DNA from: Emcibacter sp. SYSU 3D8
Lineage (GTDB): Bacteria > Pseudomonadota > Alphaproteobacteria > SMXS01
Direction: 5' to 3'
DNA: 64,000 bases
NCBI RefSeq assembly: GCF_039655875.1
Contig: NZ_JBBYXK010000004.1
Coordinates: 124,001 to 188,000 of the forward strand
The notes below the pieces were generated by a model. It saw only the letters and a list, made by a program, of their open reading frames with translations, ran no database searches and was not told the DNA's origin. The position numbers and the translations under genes were made by a program. Positions 53,823-63,900 of the stretch are shown here, in pieces; position 1 is the stretch's first letter; every line of letters begins with the position of its first letter.

Positions 53823-54587
53823 TTACATGAGGCCGCCGGAGACCGTCCACACTTCGCCGGTGATCCAGCTTGCCGCCGGCGAGGACAGGAACACCGCCAC
53901 GCCGGCCACGTCCGTGGGACGGCCCAGCCTGCCCAGCGGCACCTGCTTGCGCTCGAGCAATGCGGGCAGGTCCGCGTCCGACAGGCCCAGCGCGTCCTTG
54001 TAGACTTCGGTCGGGATGGTCGACGGCTGGATGGCGTTCACCCGGATGTGGGGCGCCAGTTCGCGCGAATAGGTTTTGGTCAGGCTGTTCACCGCGGCCT
54101 TGGCGGCGCCGTAATGGCCGCTGCCCGGCGAGGCGCCCTGCGCCGACAGCGAGGAGATGTTGATGATCGATCCGCCGCCGGTCATCCGCCGCGCCGCCGC
54201 GTTGGTGCCGGTGACAACGGCGGTCAGGTTGAGCGCCACGCAGTCGCTCCAGTCCTTCGCCGAGATGCCGCCCAGCGGCCCGAAGTAACGCGAGCCGCCG
54301 GCATTGTTGATCCAGATCGACAGGCTGCCGAAATGGTCGGCGGCCGCCTGGGTGAGCGCGTCAACGGCGTCGGGGTCGGTCACGTCGGTGGCCACGCCGA
54401 GCGCCCGTCCGCCGCCTGCATTGATCGAGGCGGCGACGGCCTCGACCTCGGCCGCCCGGCGCGCCGCGACGACCACGGCCGCGCCCGCCTCGGCCAGGGC
54501 CCGCGCCATGGCTTCGCCGATGCCGCGCCCGCCGCCGGTGACGACGGCGACCTGTCCGTCGAGGCGGAAGCTCTCCAGCGCTGCCAT
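53823..54587 (-). CDS. short-chain dehydrogenase/reductase
   Basis: A 254-residue SDR with a classical cofactor motif (VTGGGRGIGEAMARALAEAG), the catalytic Ser in ISSLSAQG, and Tyr and Lys in HYGAAKAAVNSL. It interconverts an alcohol and a ketone with NAD(P). ATG at 54587, one base after the enoyl-CoA hydratase stop, is taken as start; ATG at 54599 would overlap that gene. Coupled to the hydratase and the CoA-transferase upstream, it is a probable 3-hydroxyacyl-CoA or hydroxy-steroid oxidising step. Confidence 0.93.
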   Translation of the reverse strand: MAALESFRLDGQVAVVTGGGRGIGEAMARALAEAGAAVVVAARRAAEVEAVAASINAGGGRALGVATDVTDPDAVDALTQAAADHFGSLSIWINNAGGSRYFGPLGGISAKDWSDCVALNLTAVVTGTNAAARRMTGGGSIINISSLSAQGASPGSGHYGAAKAAVNSLTKTYSRELAPHIRVNAIQPSTIPTEVYKDALGLSDADLPALLERKQVPLGRLGRPTDVAGVAVFLSSPAASWITGEVWTVSGGLM

Positions 54588-54588
54588 C

Positions 54589-55371
54589 TCAGCGGCCATG
54601 GAACACCGGCTTTCGCTTTTCCATGAAGGCGCGCCGCGCATCCCGGAAATCCTCGCTGTTGGCGCAGTCGGCCACCGCCTTGCGGCCGCGCGCGCCCTCC
54701 CGGTCCGGATCGGCCAGCAATTCGGAGACGACGATCTTGGTGGCCCGCTGGGTCAAGGGCGCGTTGGCCGCCATGGTGGCCGCATATTCGGCGACATAGT
54801 CTTCCAGTCCCGCTGTCGGCACCACCCGGTTCAGCAGCCCCATATGGTACGCCTCGGCCGGAGAATAGCGGCGGGCGGTGTAGAGAAATTCCTTGGCACA
54901 GGACGGGCCCACCAGATCGGCCAGCAGCTTGATGAAATCGGCGCTGTAGCCGATGCCCAGCCGCGCCGCCGGAATGCCGTAGACCGAGGCCTCGGCGCCG
55001 ATGCGGATGTCGCAGCAGGTGGCGAGCGCCACGCCGCCGCCCAGGCAATAACCCTGGATCATGGCGATGGTCGGCTTTTCCACATCGCGCAGGGCGAAGA
55101 ACATGCGCTGGGTCAGCCGGCCATATTCGTCGGCCTTTTCGGCATTGGAGCGCCGGTCCTCGAACTCCGAGATGTCGGCGCCCGAGACGAACGCCTTGCC
55201 GCCGGCGCCGGCCACCACCAGCACCCGCTCGTCGGGCGCGGCGGCGAACGCCTCGATGATCTTCAGGGCCGCCTCGTTCATCTCCAGCGACAGGGCGTTG
55301 TGCTTCTCCGGCTTGTTGAAGATCAGCCAGCGCACGGCGCCGTCGCGGCGGGTCAGGACATGCTCGGTCAT
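54589..55371 (-). CDS. enoyl-CoA hydratase/isomerase
   Basis: A 260-residue crotonase with the oxyanion-hole motifs AFVSGADISEFE and IQGYCLGGGVALATCCDIRI. Family catalytic Glu positions are not certain here: the region IPAARLGIGYSAD has no obvious second Glu, so isomerase, hydratase or lyase activity is equally possible. It is 22 bases downstream of the CoA-transferase gene and one base upstream of the SDR gene. Confidence 0.92.
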   Translation of the reverse strand: MTEHVLTRRDGAVRWLIFNKPEKHNALSLEMNEAALKIIEAFAAAPDERVLVVAGAGGKAFVSGADISEFEDRRSNAEKADEYGRLTQRMFFALRDVEKPTIAMIQGYCLGGGVALATCCDIRIGAEASVYGIPAARLGIGYSADFIKLLADLVGPSCAKEFLYTARRYSPAEAYHMGLLNRVVPTAGLEDYVAEYAATMAANAPLTQRATKIVVSELLADPDREGARGRKAVADCANSEDFRDARRAFMEKRKPVFHGR

Positions 55372-55393
55372 TGGAACCTCATGATGGGGTGCC

Positions 55394-56581
55394 TCATATG
55401 ATGTTGCGCTCGTGCAGGCCGGCGATCTCGGCGGCCGAGTAGCCGATACCGGCCAGGATGTCGTCGGTGTGCTCGCCCAGCTCCGGCGTGGCGCTGGCGA
55501 GGCTGCTGTCGGTGCGGCTCAGATGGAACGCCTGGCCGACCAGCGTCTGCGCGCCCAGCGTGGGCGACTCCACCGTTTGGGCGATGCCCAGGTGGCGCAC
55601 CTGCGGATCGTCGAAGGTCTCGTCGATGGCATAGATCGGGCCGCACGGAATCCCCGCCCTGTTCAGCAGGTCGATCCACTCGGCGCTGGATTTCGTGGCG
55701 GTGACCGCCCCGACCAGCTGGTTGACCGTGTCGCGATTGCGCACCCGGCGGCCGGGCGAACTGAAGTTTTCATCCTCAGCCAGGTGGTCGAGGCCCAGCA
55801 CCTTGCAGAATTTTCCCCAGGCGCCGGGCATGGGCGCGATGTTGACGTGGCCGTCCGCGGTGCGGAAGCAGCCCATGGGCACGGCGGTCGGATGGTCGTT
55901 GCCGACCTGGCCGGGCACGTCCTGCTTCATCAGCCAGCGCACCGCCTGGAAATCCAGCATGAAGATCTGCGATTCCAGCAGCGACGTGGCGACCCACTGG
56001 CCTTCGCCCGACACTTCGCGCTCCAGCAACGCGGTCAGCACGCCCGAGGCGGCCAGGATGCCCGAGGCCACGTCGGCGATGGCGATGCCGACGCGCATCG
56101 GACCGCGGCCCGGCTCGCCGGTGATCGACATGAGCCCGCCCATGCCCTGGGCGATCTGGTCGAGGCCGGGCCGGTCGGCGTAGGGGCCGTCCTGTCCGAA
56201 GCCGGAGATGCTGGCATAGACCAGGCGCGGGTTCACCTGTCGCATGGCTTCATAGTCGATGCCGAGCCGTGTCTTGACGTCGGGCCGGTAGTTCTCGACC
56301 AGGATGTCGGCGGTCTCCACCAGCCGCTTCAGCACGGCGACGCCCTCGGCGGTCTTCAGGTTCAGCGTCAGGCTGCGCTTGTTGCGGTGCAGGTTCTGGA
56401 AGTCCGAGTCCGCCCGGTTGGCGAAATCCTGCGGCTCGCCGGCCGAAGGCGGCATCTCGACCTTGATCACGTCGGCGCCCCAGTCGGCCAGCTGGCGCAC
56501 GCAGGTCGGCCCGGCACGCGCCCGCGTCAGGTCGATCACCGTGAACCGCGACAGGGCGGCCGAAGCGCGGATTTTATTCAT
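55394..56581 (-). CDS. CaiB/BaiF family III CoA-transferase
   Basis: A 395-residue family III CoA-transferase. Signals are RARAGPTCVRQLADWGADVI (CoA site), NLKTAEGVAVLKRLVETADI, LVENYRPDVKTRLGIDYEAM and the conserved Asp region RPGLDQIAQGMGGLM. It moves CoA onto a free acid, activating it for the hydratase and dehydrogenase downstream. It opens the five-gene minus-strand block 56.6-50.5 kb. Substrate unknown. Confidence 0.94.
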   Translation of the reverse strand: MNKIRASAALSRFTVIDLTRARAGPTCVRQLADWGADVIKVEMPPSAGEPQDFANRADSDFQNLHRNKRSLTLNLKTAEGVAVLKRLVETADILVENYRPDVKTRLGIDYEAMRQVNPRLVYASISGFGQDGPYADRPGLDQIAQGMGGLMSITGEPGRGPMRVGIAIADVASGILAASGVLTALLEREVSGEGQWVATSLLESQIFMLDFQAVRWLMKQDVPGQVGNDHPTAVPMGCFRTADGHVNIAPMPGAWGKFCKVLGLDHLAEDENFSSPGRRVRNRDTVNQLVGAVTATKSSAEWIDLLNRAGIPCGPIYAIDETFDDPQVRHLGIAQTVESPTLGAQTLVGQAFHLSRTDSSLASATPELGEHTDDILAGIGYSAAEIAGLHERNII

Positions 56582-56653
56582 GCGTAACTTTCTCCACGCG
56601 GCGGAGTTTGGTGGACCGGCCGTGGTTGGTCAAGCGCCCAAACCTGCGCGACT

Positions 56654-57577
56654 TCAGCGACCGGTTAACGGCGCGAACGATGTCGTGATCGGACGATGAT
56701 CGGAGCCGATATCCATCAGAACTCGAAAGTCGCTCACCGCCGCGTCGCGCACGAGGACATGATCGATCTGCATGGCGAACGGCACGAAGCCTCTTGGCCA
56801 GGTAAAGGCCAGACCCGACGGATGGCTCGAGCGCAGACCAGCCTTGGGCAGCGGGCGCATACTGTTGTTCCACAGGGTGCCGTTGAAGTCGCCGGCCACG
56901 ATCACCGGCTTGGCCACTTGCCTGGCCCGATCGGCGATCTCCTCGATGTACAGGCGGTGCTCGGTGGCGAGTTCGGTGGTCACGGGCGGGGGTGGATGCG
57001 CCGCCATCACCACGAATGAGCCGAAATCCATATAGAACAGCGGCAGCTTCCGCGCGCCCACACGGAGGACGTGACCGGTAAAGGGCAGGCGGGAATAGGC
57101 CGCCATACCGAATACGCCGAAACGGGCCTCGACCAGACTGTGCGAGTACTCTTTGGGTAGTAGCTTCAACGCGTCTGCCCACTCGTGGGTCACTTCCACG
57201 ACAACAATGATATCCGGCCGTTCGCGCGCGACGAGATTCATCACGCTCGACCACTGACTGTTGCTTGCGAGCACATTGGCGGAGATCAGCTTTACCGGCT
57301 TTGCCGCTTGATCCGCTTCCTCGGCGCCACCAAACGCGATCATGCGCGCGGCCATCAGGCTGCCGTTCAGAACGATGACGACCAGGCCAACGGCTATGCA
57401 GGAGCGCCAGCGGAAGTACACGGCATAGATCATCAGCAGAGCGGCCACACATACCGCTTGCGGGCGGAAACTGTTGAAAAGGTCGAGGAACCAGTTCAAC
57501 CCGCCCAGCAGGCCGATCCCGCTGCACGCCAACAGCACGAGCAGGATGGTGAACGTTACGCGGCGGAGCACCCTCAT
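56654..57577 (-). CDS. membrane-anchored EEP-fold nuclease/phosphatase
   Basis: A 307-residue protein with three N-terminal membrane helices (about 8-30, 38-56, 59-80) and an endonuclease/exonuclease/phosphatase domain (about 95-305). The metal and catalytic set is present: Asn in LISANVLASN, Glu in VVVVEVTHEW, Asp and Asn in VAGDFNGTLW, Asp-His in QIDHVLVRD and SDHRP near the end. With three helices and an inside N-terminus the domain would face the periplasm. Its ATG overlaps the SRAP stop by 4 bases. Substrate unknown. Confidence 0.88.
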   Translation of the reverse strand: MRVLRRVTFTILLVLLACSGIGLLGGLNWFLDLFNSFRPQAVCVAALLMIYAVYFRWRSCIAVGLVVIVLNGSLMAARMIAFGGAEEADQAAKPVKLISANVLASNSQWSSVMNLVARERPDIIVVVEVTHEWADALKLLPKEYSHSLVEARFGVFGMAAYSRLPFTGHVLRVGARKLPLFYMDFGSFVVMAAHPPPPVTTELATEHRLYIEEIADRARQVAKPVIVAGDFNGTLWNNSMRPLPKAGLRSSHPSGLAFTWPRGFVPFAMQIDHVLVRDAAVSDFRVLMDIGSDHRPITTSFAPLTGR

Positions 57578-58236
57578 ATCAGTCCCGGCAGCAAATCCTG
57601 TCCCATGGGCTCGGTCAGATCGGGGCCGTCATTCCTGACGTTGTTCACCGCTTTCGACACCGGGTGGATGTGCAGCTCGGCCTTCGACGGTTTCAGCAGG
57701 CTCGCATCGGGCTCGGCGAGCCATCGGCCGATGTCGCCTTCTTCGAGCACCACCGGCATGCGGTCGTGAAAGGCGCGCATCTGCTTGTTGGCCTCGGTGA
57801 TGACGATGGTGCACGACACGGTGTCCAACACCGTGTTCCGGTCCCACAGGCCGGCGAAGCTGAGGGGCTGGCCGTCGGCGCGGGTGAAGTAGTTGGGCTG
57901 GCGATCGGTGACCTTGCCGGTCCATTCATAGAAGCCGTCGGCGACCACGATGCAGCGCCGCTTCCTGAACGGATCGCGCCACATGGGCTTGTCGGCGATA
58001 CCCTCGGCGCGGGCATTGAAAGTCGAGGCTTTCGGAATTTCCTTGGCCCAGAAGGGAACCAGGCCCCATCGCATGGTGGCCGTACGGCGCCCGTCGTCGC
58101 CCGCGTAGATGGTCAGCACGTCCTGTGTCGGCGCGATATTGTAGCGCGGCCGCAGGTTCATCGGCGTATCCAGCGTCAACTGGTACAGCTGATAAATCTG
58201 CTCCCATGTGAGCGCGTTGGTGAACCGTCCGCACAT
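57574..58236 (-). CDS. yedK: SOS response-associated peptidase (SRAP/HMCES, YedK-like)
   Basis: A 220-residue SRAP protein. Cys2 of MCGRF, which forms the thiazolidine crosslink with abasic sites in single-stranded DNA, is intact. PRYNIAPTQ supplies the conserved Asn, VADGFYEWTG the Glu and MRAFHDRMPVVL the His. These proteins shield abasic sites at replication forks. The ATG is at 58236 and the stop overlaps the EEP gene (ATGA). It is divergent from the radical SAM gene; the 182 bases between show no LexA-type box that I can recognise. Confidence 0.95.
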   Translation of the reverse strand: MCGRFTNALTWEQIYQLYQLTLDTPMNLRPRYNIAPTQDVLTIYAGDDGRRTATMRWGLVPFWAKEIPKASTFNARAEGIADKPMWRDPFRKRRCIVVADGFYEWTGKVTDRQPNYFTRADGQPLSFAGLWDRNTVLDTVSCTIVITEANKQMRAFHDRMPVVLEEGDIGRWLAEPDASLLKPSKAELHIHPVSKAVNNVRNDGPDLTEPMGQDLLPGLI

Positions 58237-58418
58237 GCTGGTGTTCCGATCATGATCGCCACCAGCGTTTCCCGTTTCCCCGTGGCCACGTCAAGAGATT
58301 CGGTGCGCCAGGGAACGGTTTCGTACCGACGGGTTTCCGACCTATGTCATCTGTGAGACACTGCCGCTGCGGGGCACCGGGTCAGCGCAGCGGGCAGACT
58401 ATCCGACGGAGAGCCACG

Positions 58419-60161
58419 ATGCACGACGCAGGAACATTTCCTGTCATCCTCATCAAGCCGTCGCATTATGACGACGACGGCTACGTCATCCGCTGGCGGC
58501 GCTCGGTCATTCCGTCCAACAGCCTGGCCGCCGTCTATGGTCTGGTCATGGATTGCGCCGACCGGAATGTCCTCGACCTTCCCATTACCTGCGACGCCAT
58601 CGACGAGACCAATACCAAGGTCGATGTGAAGGGCATCATTGCCCGGATTCATTCGGCGGGCTGCGGCCTGGTCGGCCTGATCGGCGTGCAGTCGAACCAG
58701 TTTCCACGGGCGATGGACCTTGCGCGCCGGTTCCGCGCGGCCAACGTGCCGGTTGTGATCGGCGGTTTCCACGTCAGCGGCAGCCTGTCCATGCTGCCCG
58801 GCATGCAGCCCGAATTGCAGCAGGCGATCGATCTCGGCGTCACGCTGTTCGCCGGCGAGGCGGAAGGCCGCATGGAAGGGCTGCTGCGCGATGCGCGCAA
58901 CGGCACCCTGCAGCCGGTTTACAACTACCTCAACGACCTGCCCAATCTTGGCGACGAACCGGTGCCGTTCCTGCCGCGCGAGCGCATTGTGCGCAGCATG
59001 GGCATGCAGACCAGCTTCGACGCCGGACGCGGCTGCCCGTTCCAGTGCAGCTTCTGCACCATCATCAACGTCCAGGGCCGCAAGTCGCGCCGTCGCGGCG
59101 CCGACGACGTCGAGCGCATCATCCGTGCCAATGTGGATCAGGGCATCACCGATTTCTTCATCACCGACGACAATCTGGCCCGCAACAAGGACTGGGAGGA
59201 GATCTTCGACCGGCTGATCCTGTTGCGCGAGCGCGACGGCATCGAAATCAAGTTCACCATGCAGGTGGACACGCTCTGCCACCGGATCGAGAACTTCATC
59301 GACAAGGCGGCGCGGGCCGGCTGCAACAAGGTGTTCATCGGGCTGGAGAGCATCAATCCGGATTCCCTGGTGGCCGCGGGCAAGCGCCAGAACCACATCG
59401 ACGAATATCGCCAGATGATGCAGGCCTGGCACGACCACCAGATCATCGTCTTCGCCGGATACATCATCGGCTTTCCCACCGATACGCCGGAATCCGTGCG
59501 GCGCGACGTGGAGATCATCAAGCGCGAGCTGCCGCTCGACATCCTGGAGTTCTTCATCCTGACCCCGCTGCCCGGCTCGGAAGATCACCAGAAGCTGTTC
59601 GGCAAGGGTGTCTGGATGGACCCGGACCTGAACAAATACGACCTGAACCACGTCACCACCGGCCATTCCGGCGGCATGACGCAGGATCAGTGGTGGGAGG
59701 CGTACCAGACTGCCTGGAGCACCTATTACACGCACGAGCATGTCCGCACCCTGCTGAAACGGGCCCGGGCCAGCGGCATCGGCTGGGAGCAGCTCGTCGG
59801 CATGGCGCTGTGGTTCCATGGCTGCAAGACCATCGAGAATCTCCATCCGCTGGATGCCGGCTGGCTGCGGCTGCGCAGCCGCGACGAGCGGCGGCCCGAA
59901 CTGCCGCGCGAGAACGTCATCGCGTTCCATACCCGCTACGCCTGGGAAACGGTGGCAAAGCACGCCCGCTATGTCGGCCTGATCGTGCGCTACTGGTGGA
60001 TGGCGCGGCGCATCTGGAACGACCCCGCGTCGGTCGATTACCGCGACGAGGCGACGACGCCGGGCATGACCGAGCATTTCGCCGAACGTCAACTGCCCAA
60101 GGTCAAGCGTCATCCAAAGGTGCAGGCCGCCCAGGCGGCGATGGCGGCGGAAACCCGCTAG
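58419..60161 (+). CDS. cobalamin-type radical SAM protein
   Basis: A 580-residue enzyme. The N-terminal part (about 5-165) has the layout of a B12-binding domain (GLIGVQSNQFPRAMDLARRF, VPVVIGGFHVSG), but no DxHxxG lower-ligand motif is visible. The radical SAM cluster is Cys206, Cys210 and Cys213 (RGCPFQCSFC). GLESINPDSLVAAGKRQNH and IGFPTDTPESV are typical of the B12-radical SAM group. Substrate unknown. ATG at 58419 has CGGAGAG 6 bases upstream; an upstream frame extension is rejected. The stop is 2 bases from the convergent cupin gene. Confidence 0.92.
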   Translation: MHDAGTFPVILIKPSHYDDDGYVIRWRRSVIPSNSLAAVYGLVMDCADRNVLDLPITCDAIDETNTKVDVKGIIARIHSAGCGLVGLIGVQSNQFPRAMDLARRFRAANVPVVIGGFHVSGSLSMLPGMQPELQQAIDLGVTLFAGEAEGRMEGLLRDARNGTLQPVYNYLNDLPNLGDEPVPFLPRERIVRSMGMQTSFDAGRGCPFQCSFCTIINVQGRKSRRRGADDVERIIRANVDQGITDFFITDDNLARNKDWEEIFDRLILLRERDGIEIKFTMQVDTLCHRIENFIDKAARAGCNKVFIGLESINPDSLVAAGKRQNHIDEYRQMMQAWHDHQIIVFAGYIIGFPTDTPESVRRDVEIIKRELPLDILEFFILTPLPGSEDHQKLFGKGVWMDPDLNKYDLNHVTTGHSGGMTQDQWWEAYQTAWSTYYTHEHVRTLLKRARASGIGWEQLVGMALWFHGCKTIENLHPLDAGWLRLRSRDERRPELPRENVIAFHTRYAWETVAKHARYVGLIVRYWWMARRIWNDPASVDYRDEATTPGMTEHFAERQLPKVKRHPKVQAAQAAMAAETR

Positions 60162-60162
60162 C

Positions 60163-60777
60163 TCAGCGCCACTCGCCGAGCACGGCCTCGAACGGCACGC
60201 TTCCGGGATTGGTGAAGCGCTGGGTCAGCGGGCCGTCGTGCCAGATGGCGTCGCCGGGCGCGAGCGACATCCGCCGCGTCCTGCCATCGGCGATCTCGAT
60301 GCAGCCGCCCGCCATGACGATCAGGATGCCGGAGAAGTCGCACGCCATGTCGCCGGTGGTCTCGCCGGGCGCCAGTTCGATCTTGTAGGTTCGGATGCGC
60401 GGCTTCTCGGCCAGCAAGGTCACGCCCGGCGCCGTCAGCGGCGCAGCGGCGGTCACCGGCGGCGAGGCGAGAATTTCGGCGCCGATCATGCGCATTTCGT
60501 CGTCGCCGATATTGGTGACCTGATGGATCAGCGGCGTGCTGCGGAACGGCGCGACCATGATCGTGCCCTTGTCGATCTGGCTGGTCACCGGATCGCATCC
60601 CAGATCCTGGGTGCAGCAATGGACGCCGTTGATCGCCACGTAGAGCGAGTCTTCGTCATGGCTGTGATAGAGCGTGACCGCCGACGCCGGAATGCGGACG
60701 TCATAGACGAAGGCGTACTCGTTCCTGAACCGGAAGCGGTGCATGGGCTCGTCGTGTACGGAAACATAGTCGGTCAC
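60163..60777 (-). CDS. cupin-domain protein
   Basis: A 204-residue bicupin-like protein. The first cupin carries the metal motif YHSHDEDSLYVAINGVHCC, and the second half keeps the fold (GDMACDFSGILIVMAGGCIE, GDAIWHDGPLTQRFTNPG). Cupins of this size act as dioxygenases, isomerases or sensors; none is specified by the sequence. It faces the radical SAM gene tail to tail. A 135-base gap separates it from the large secreted protein. Confidence 0.85.
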   Translation of the reverse strand: MTDYVSVHDEPMHRFRFRNEYAFVYDVRIPASAVTLYHSHDEDSLYVAINGVHCCTQDLGCDPVTSQIDKGTIMVAPFRSTPLIHQVTNIGDDEMRMIGAEILASPPVTAAAPLTAPGVTLLAEKPRIRTYKIELAPGETTGDMACDFSGILIVMAGGCIEIADGRTRRMSLAPGDAIWHDGPLTQRFTNPGSVPFEAVLGEWR

Positions 60778-60912
60778 ATCATTCTCCCCGGGCTGCCGGA
60801 CCCCGTTTAACAGCGGGCAGGGTCTGTGCCCAGACGGTTTCTCGGCAGGGGTCGTTTCGGCGGCGGGTGTGTGGTATCATGCTGTCGCCGCAAACGCGGC
60901 GGGGAGGCCTTG

Positions 60913-63900
60913 ATGTCGAACATCCGACAAGCAGGCCACGGCCTGATTGTTCTGTGCGCCACTCTCCTGACGACGGCCGGACCGGCTCCGTCTGCCGAAC
61001 TTCCCGGTCTGCGAATCGTCGAAAGCCGCTCGGCGGATTTTTCACCCTACGATGAAGTGCCTGCGCGTTTTCCGCTGCGGGGCATCGTTGTCGACCAGCG
61101 CGGCGCGCCCATGGAAGGCGCCCGGATATCGGTCGACGGCGAACCGGGCGCAGCCGCCGCGTCGGACGGCGGTTTCGTCCTTTCCGGCATGGTGCCGGCA
61201 ACCGCCATCATCCGGGTCTCCCATCCGGATGCCGTCGCGTTCCGCAAGGCGGCCCGCGACCTGTTCACCGGCGAAGGCGGGCGCAGCGAGATTGTGCTCA
61301 CACGCTACACCGCCAGCTTCCCGGTGACGCCGGCGGGCGGCGTCTACCGGAGCGACGGGATGACGCTGGACGTGCCGCCCGGCGCGGTCCGCGAGGCGGT
61401 AACCGTTCATGCCGCCGTTCTGCCACCTGACCTGTCGTATGACGAGAGCGAGGATCCCCAGCCGACGCGCGTCACCGGTGTCGCTCTGGCGCCCGAGGGA
61501 TTGATCTTCCAGAAGGCCGTGAAACTGCGGGTGCCGGTGACCGGCGCCGACGGGCCGGCTGCGGCGATGCCGTTGCTGTTCAATGAACGGTCGGGGCGCT
61601 ACGGCCCTGCGGCGGGCGCGTCGGTGTCCCGCGAAGGCGCCGACGTCGTCTTCAGCGTCATGCATTTCAGCCGCTATGCGGCCGGCGATCCGTCCGAGGG
61701 CATGGAGCGCAGACTGGTCAAGCGCACCGTCGACCTGAACGGGGATGGCGGCATGTCGACCCAGGACGCGGAATTCGTCGTCATCCTCAGCGGCGGCGAC
61801 CACGGCGCCCAATGGGTGAAGTCCACCGGCTCCGCGTCGGCGGTGATGCGCACCAAAGGCAGTTCGTCCTCCAGTTCATCGACCGATACCAAGGGCGCGT
61901 CGGGGGGCGTCTCGTTCGGCGGCGTCGGCGTCGAGGTCAGCGGCGAGGTGTCGTCGACCGAAGCCCAGGAGGTGGCCTCCAGCGTCGGCAATGGGTCATC
62001 GTCCGAGACCAGCCAGACCGTCGAATTCAAGATGGCCACGCCGGAATACGACACGGACTGCGCGTATGTGCTGCGCTGGTACGAGTACTGGCGAATCCGC
62101 AAATGGACACGGCACACCCCCGGTGAAAAGGAGGCGCCGGGGCTGCAATCGGCCTATGACGACCGGTCGGATTCGTCCAGCGACTGGGGGTATTTCGACA
62201 TCGTCGGCAGCCGGTCCATCGCCGTCGGCCGCACAATCTATGGCGGCGACAAGATCGCCGTCCGCAAGACGGCGGCGGGCTACGAATATTACCGGCTGAA
62301 GGCGGAATATCTGGTGCGCGTGCCCAAGGGACTGCACGTCTATGACTGCAAGGCGGGCAAGCCCAACGAAAAGGCGGCCAAGGACGGCCCTGACGCCGCC
62401 CGGTTCTTCGGCGGCGGCGCGGGCATGAAAGAGGCGGCCTTCGACGGCTCGACCACGACCCGCTACCTGGGCTGGGGCGTGCTGCCCGACTCGCTGCCCG
62501 AGCGCTATACCAACATGGAATGCCGCCGGGAAACGGCGGGTGAGATCACGATCAAGACCGAAACCGAGCAGGCGGCGGAGGACACGGTCTCGAAGGCCAG
62601 CGGCAAGGCGTCGAGCATCAAGGCCGAGGCCAAGGCCGAGATACCGGTTGTCGGCGTCCAGGTTGGAGGCGGCGTCAGCGCCTCCCGGTCCATCGAGGAG
62701 TCCCGCAGCAGTTCGGCTTCCTATGCGCGCAAGTTCACCAACCAGGTTTCCACCACGGTCCGGTGGGAAATCAACGACCCGCACAAGCCGCGTCTGGTCC
62801 ATTGGTCGGATCACGAACTGCACAAACTCTACCTGCTGCTCGAGACGCGGTCCTGGAGCCTGGCGTCGGACAGCCAGATTCCGCCCGCCGTGCGCGACGC
62901 CGCCGGCAGCGGCGGTGGCCGGAGCTACGTCGCGACCGCGGGCGGCGGCATGGTCATGCGTGACAGCGACGGCAGCTTCCTGATTGCCGGGCCACCGGTC
63001 GTGGTCCGGAAGGAGATCGGCTTCATGCTGGTGCGCATTGCCCAGCGGCCGTGCCCCGGCACGCCGACGACACCGGACGAATCCGGCAGCGGCGATGATT
63101 CAACCGGGGACGACGACAGCGGCGGGCAGCGGGGTGGCCGTGCGACAACGCCCTCCGGCGCCGGAAGCGCCACGACGCCGGGCCCGACCGGCAGCTCGCA
63201 GCAGCAGGGCGCCGGCGGCAAGGTGTTCACGCCGCGCGGCAACATGGAGAATTACACCGCCGTTTCGTTCACGGCGCTGGACAATGAAACGGTGATCACG
63301 CGCGGCGCGATCGGCGATGTCCAGAGCGTGACTTTTGTCGCCGTCGACGGCACGCGCATGCCGGACAAGGAGCGCGGCGCCAAGGTGACGACCGACGATG
63401 ACAGCGTCAGGCTCGACGCGGGCGATGCCGTGGGTGTCGGTGCGATCATTATCGGCGGCACCACGGGTTCGGTCGAGTTGTTCAAGCCCCGCCGGGCGCC
63501 GCCCGCTTCGGCAACCGGCGCCGAACCGGTGATCACGCCGCAGGACGGCGATCTCGATATCCGCAACGGCGCCGTGCGCGAAACCTTGCGCGTGCCGGAC
63601 TCGGCCACGGATCCCGCCATGTCACCGGCGCAGCATCAGGTCACCCTGGGCGGCCAGCCGCTCACTCCCGTGGCGGTCCGGGAGGGCGAGATCGCGGTCA
63701 CCGGCAGCGATGTGCCCCTGTCGGCGGCCGGCGACGTGCCCGTGCGGGTAACCGCGCCGGACGGCACCACCACCGAGGCGCAGGTTCCCACCTGGGCGTT
63801 CACCGTGACCGTCCAGCCGGTCACACGCGTTGGACAGACCGTTCCAGTCATGTTCCAGGCCCAGGGCGTGGAGCCGGACGACCGTCTCGAGGTCGAGCTT

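Noticed and set aside
58347-60113. 588-residue minus-strand open frame over the radical SAM gene
   Set aside because: Antisense shadow of a gene with an intact CxxxCxxC cluster motif.
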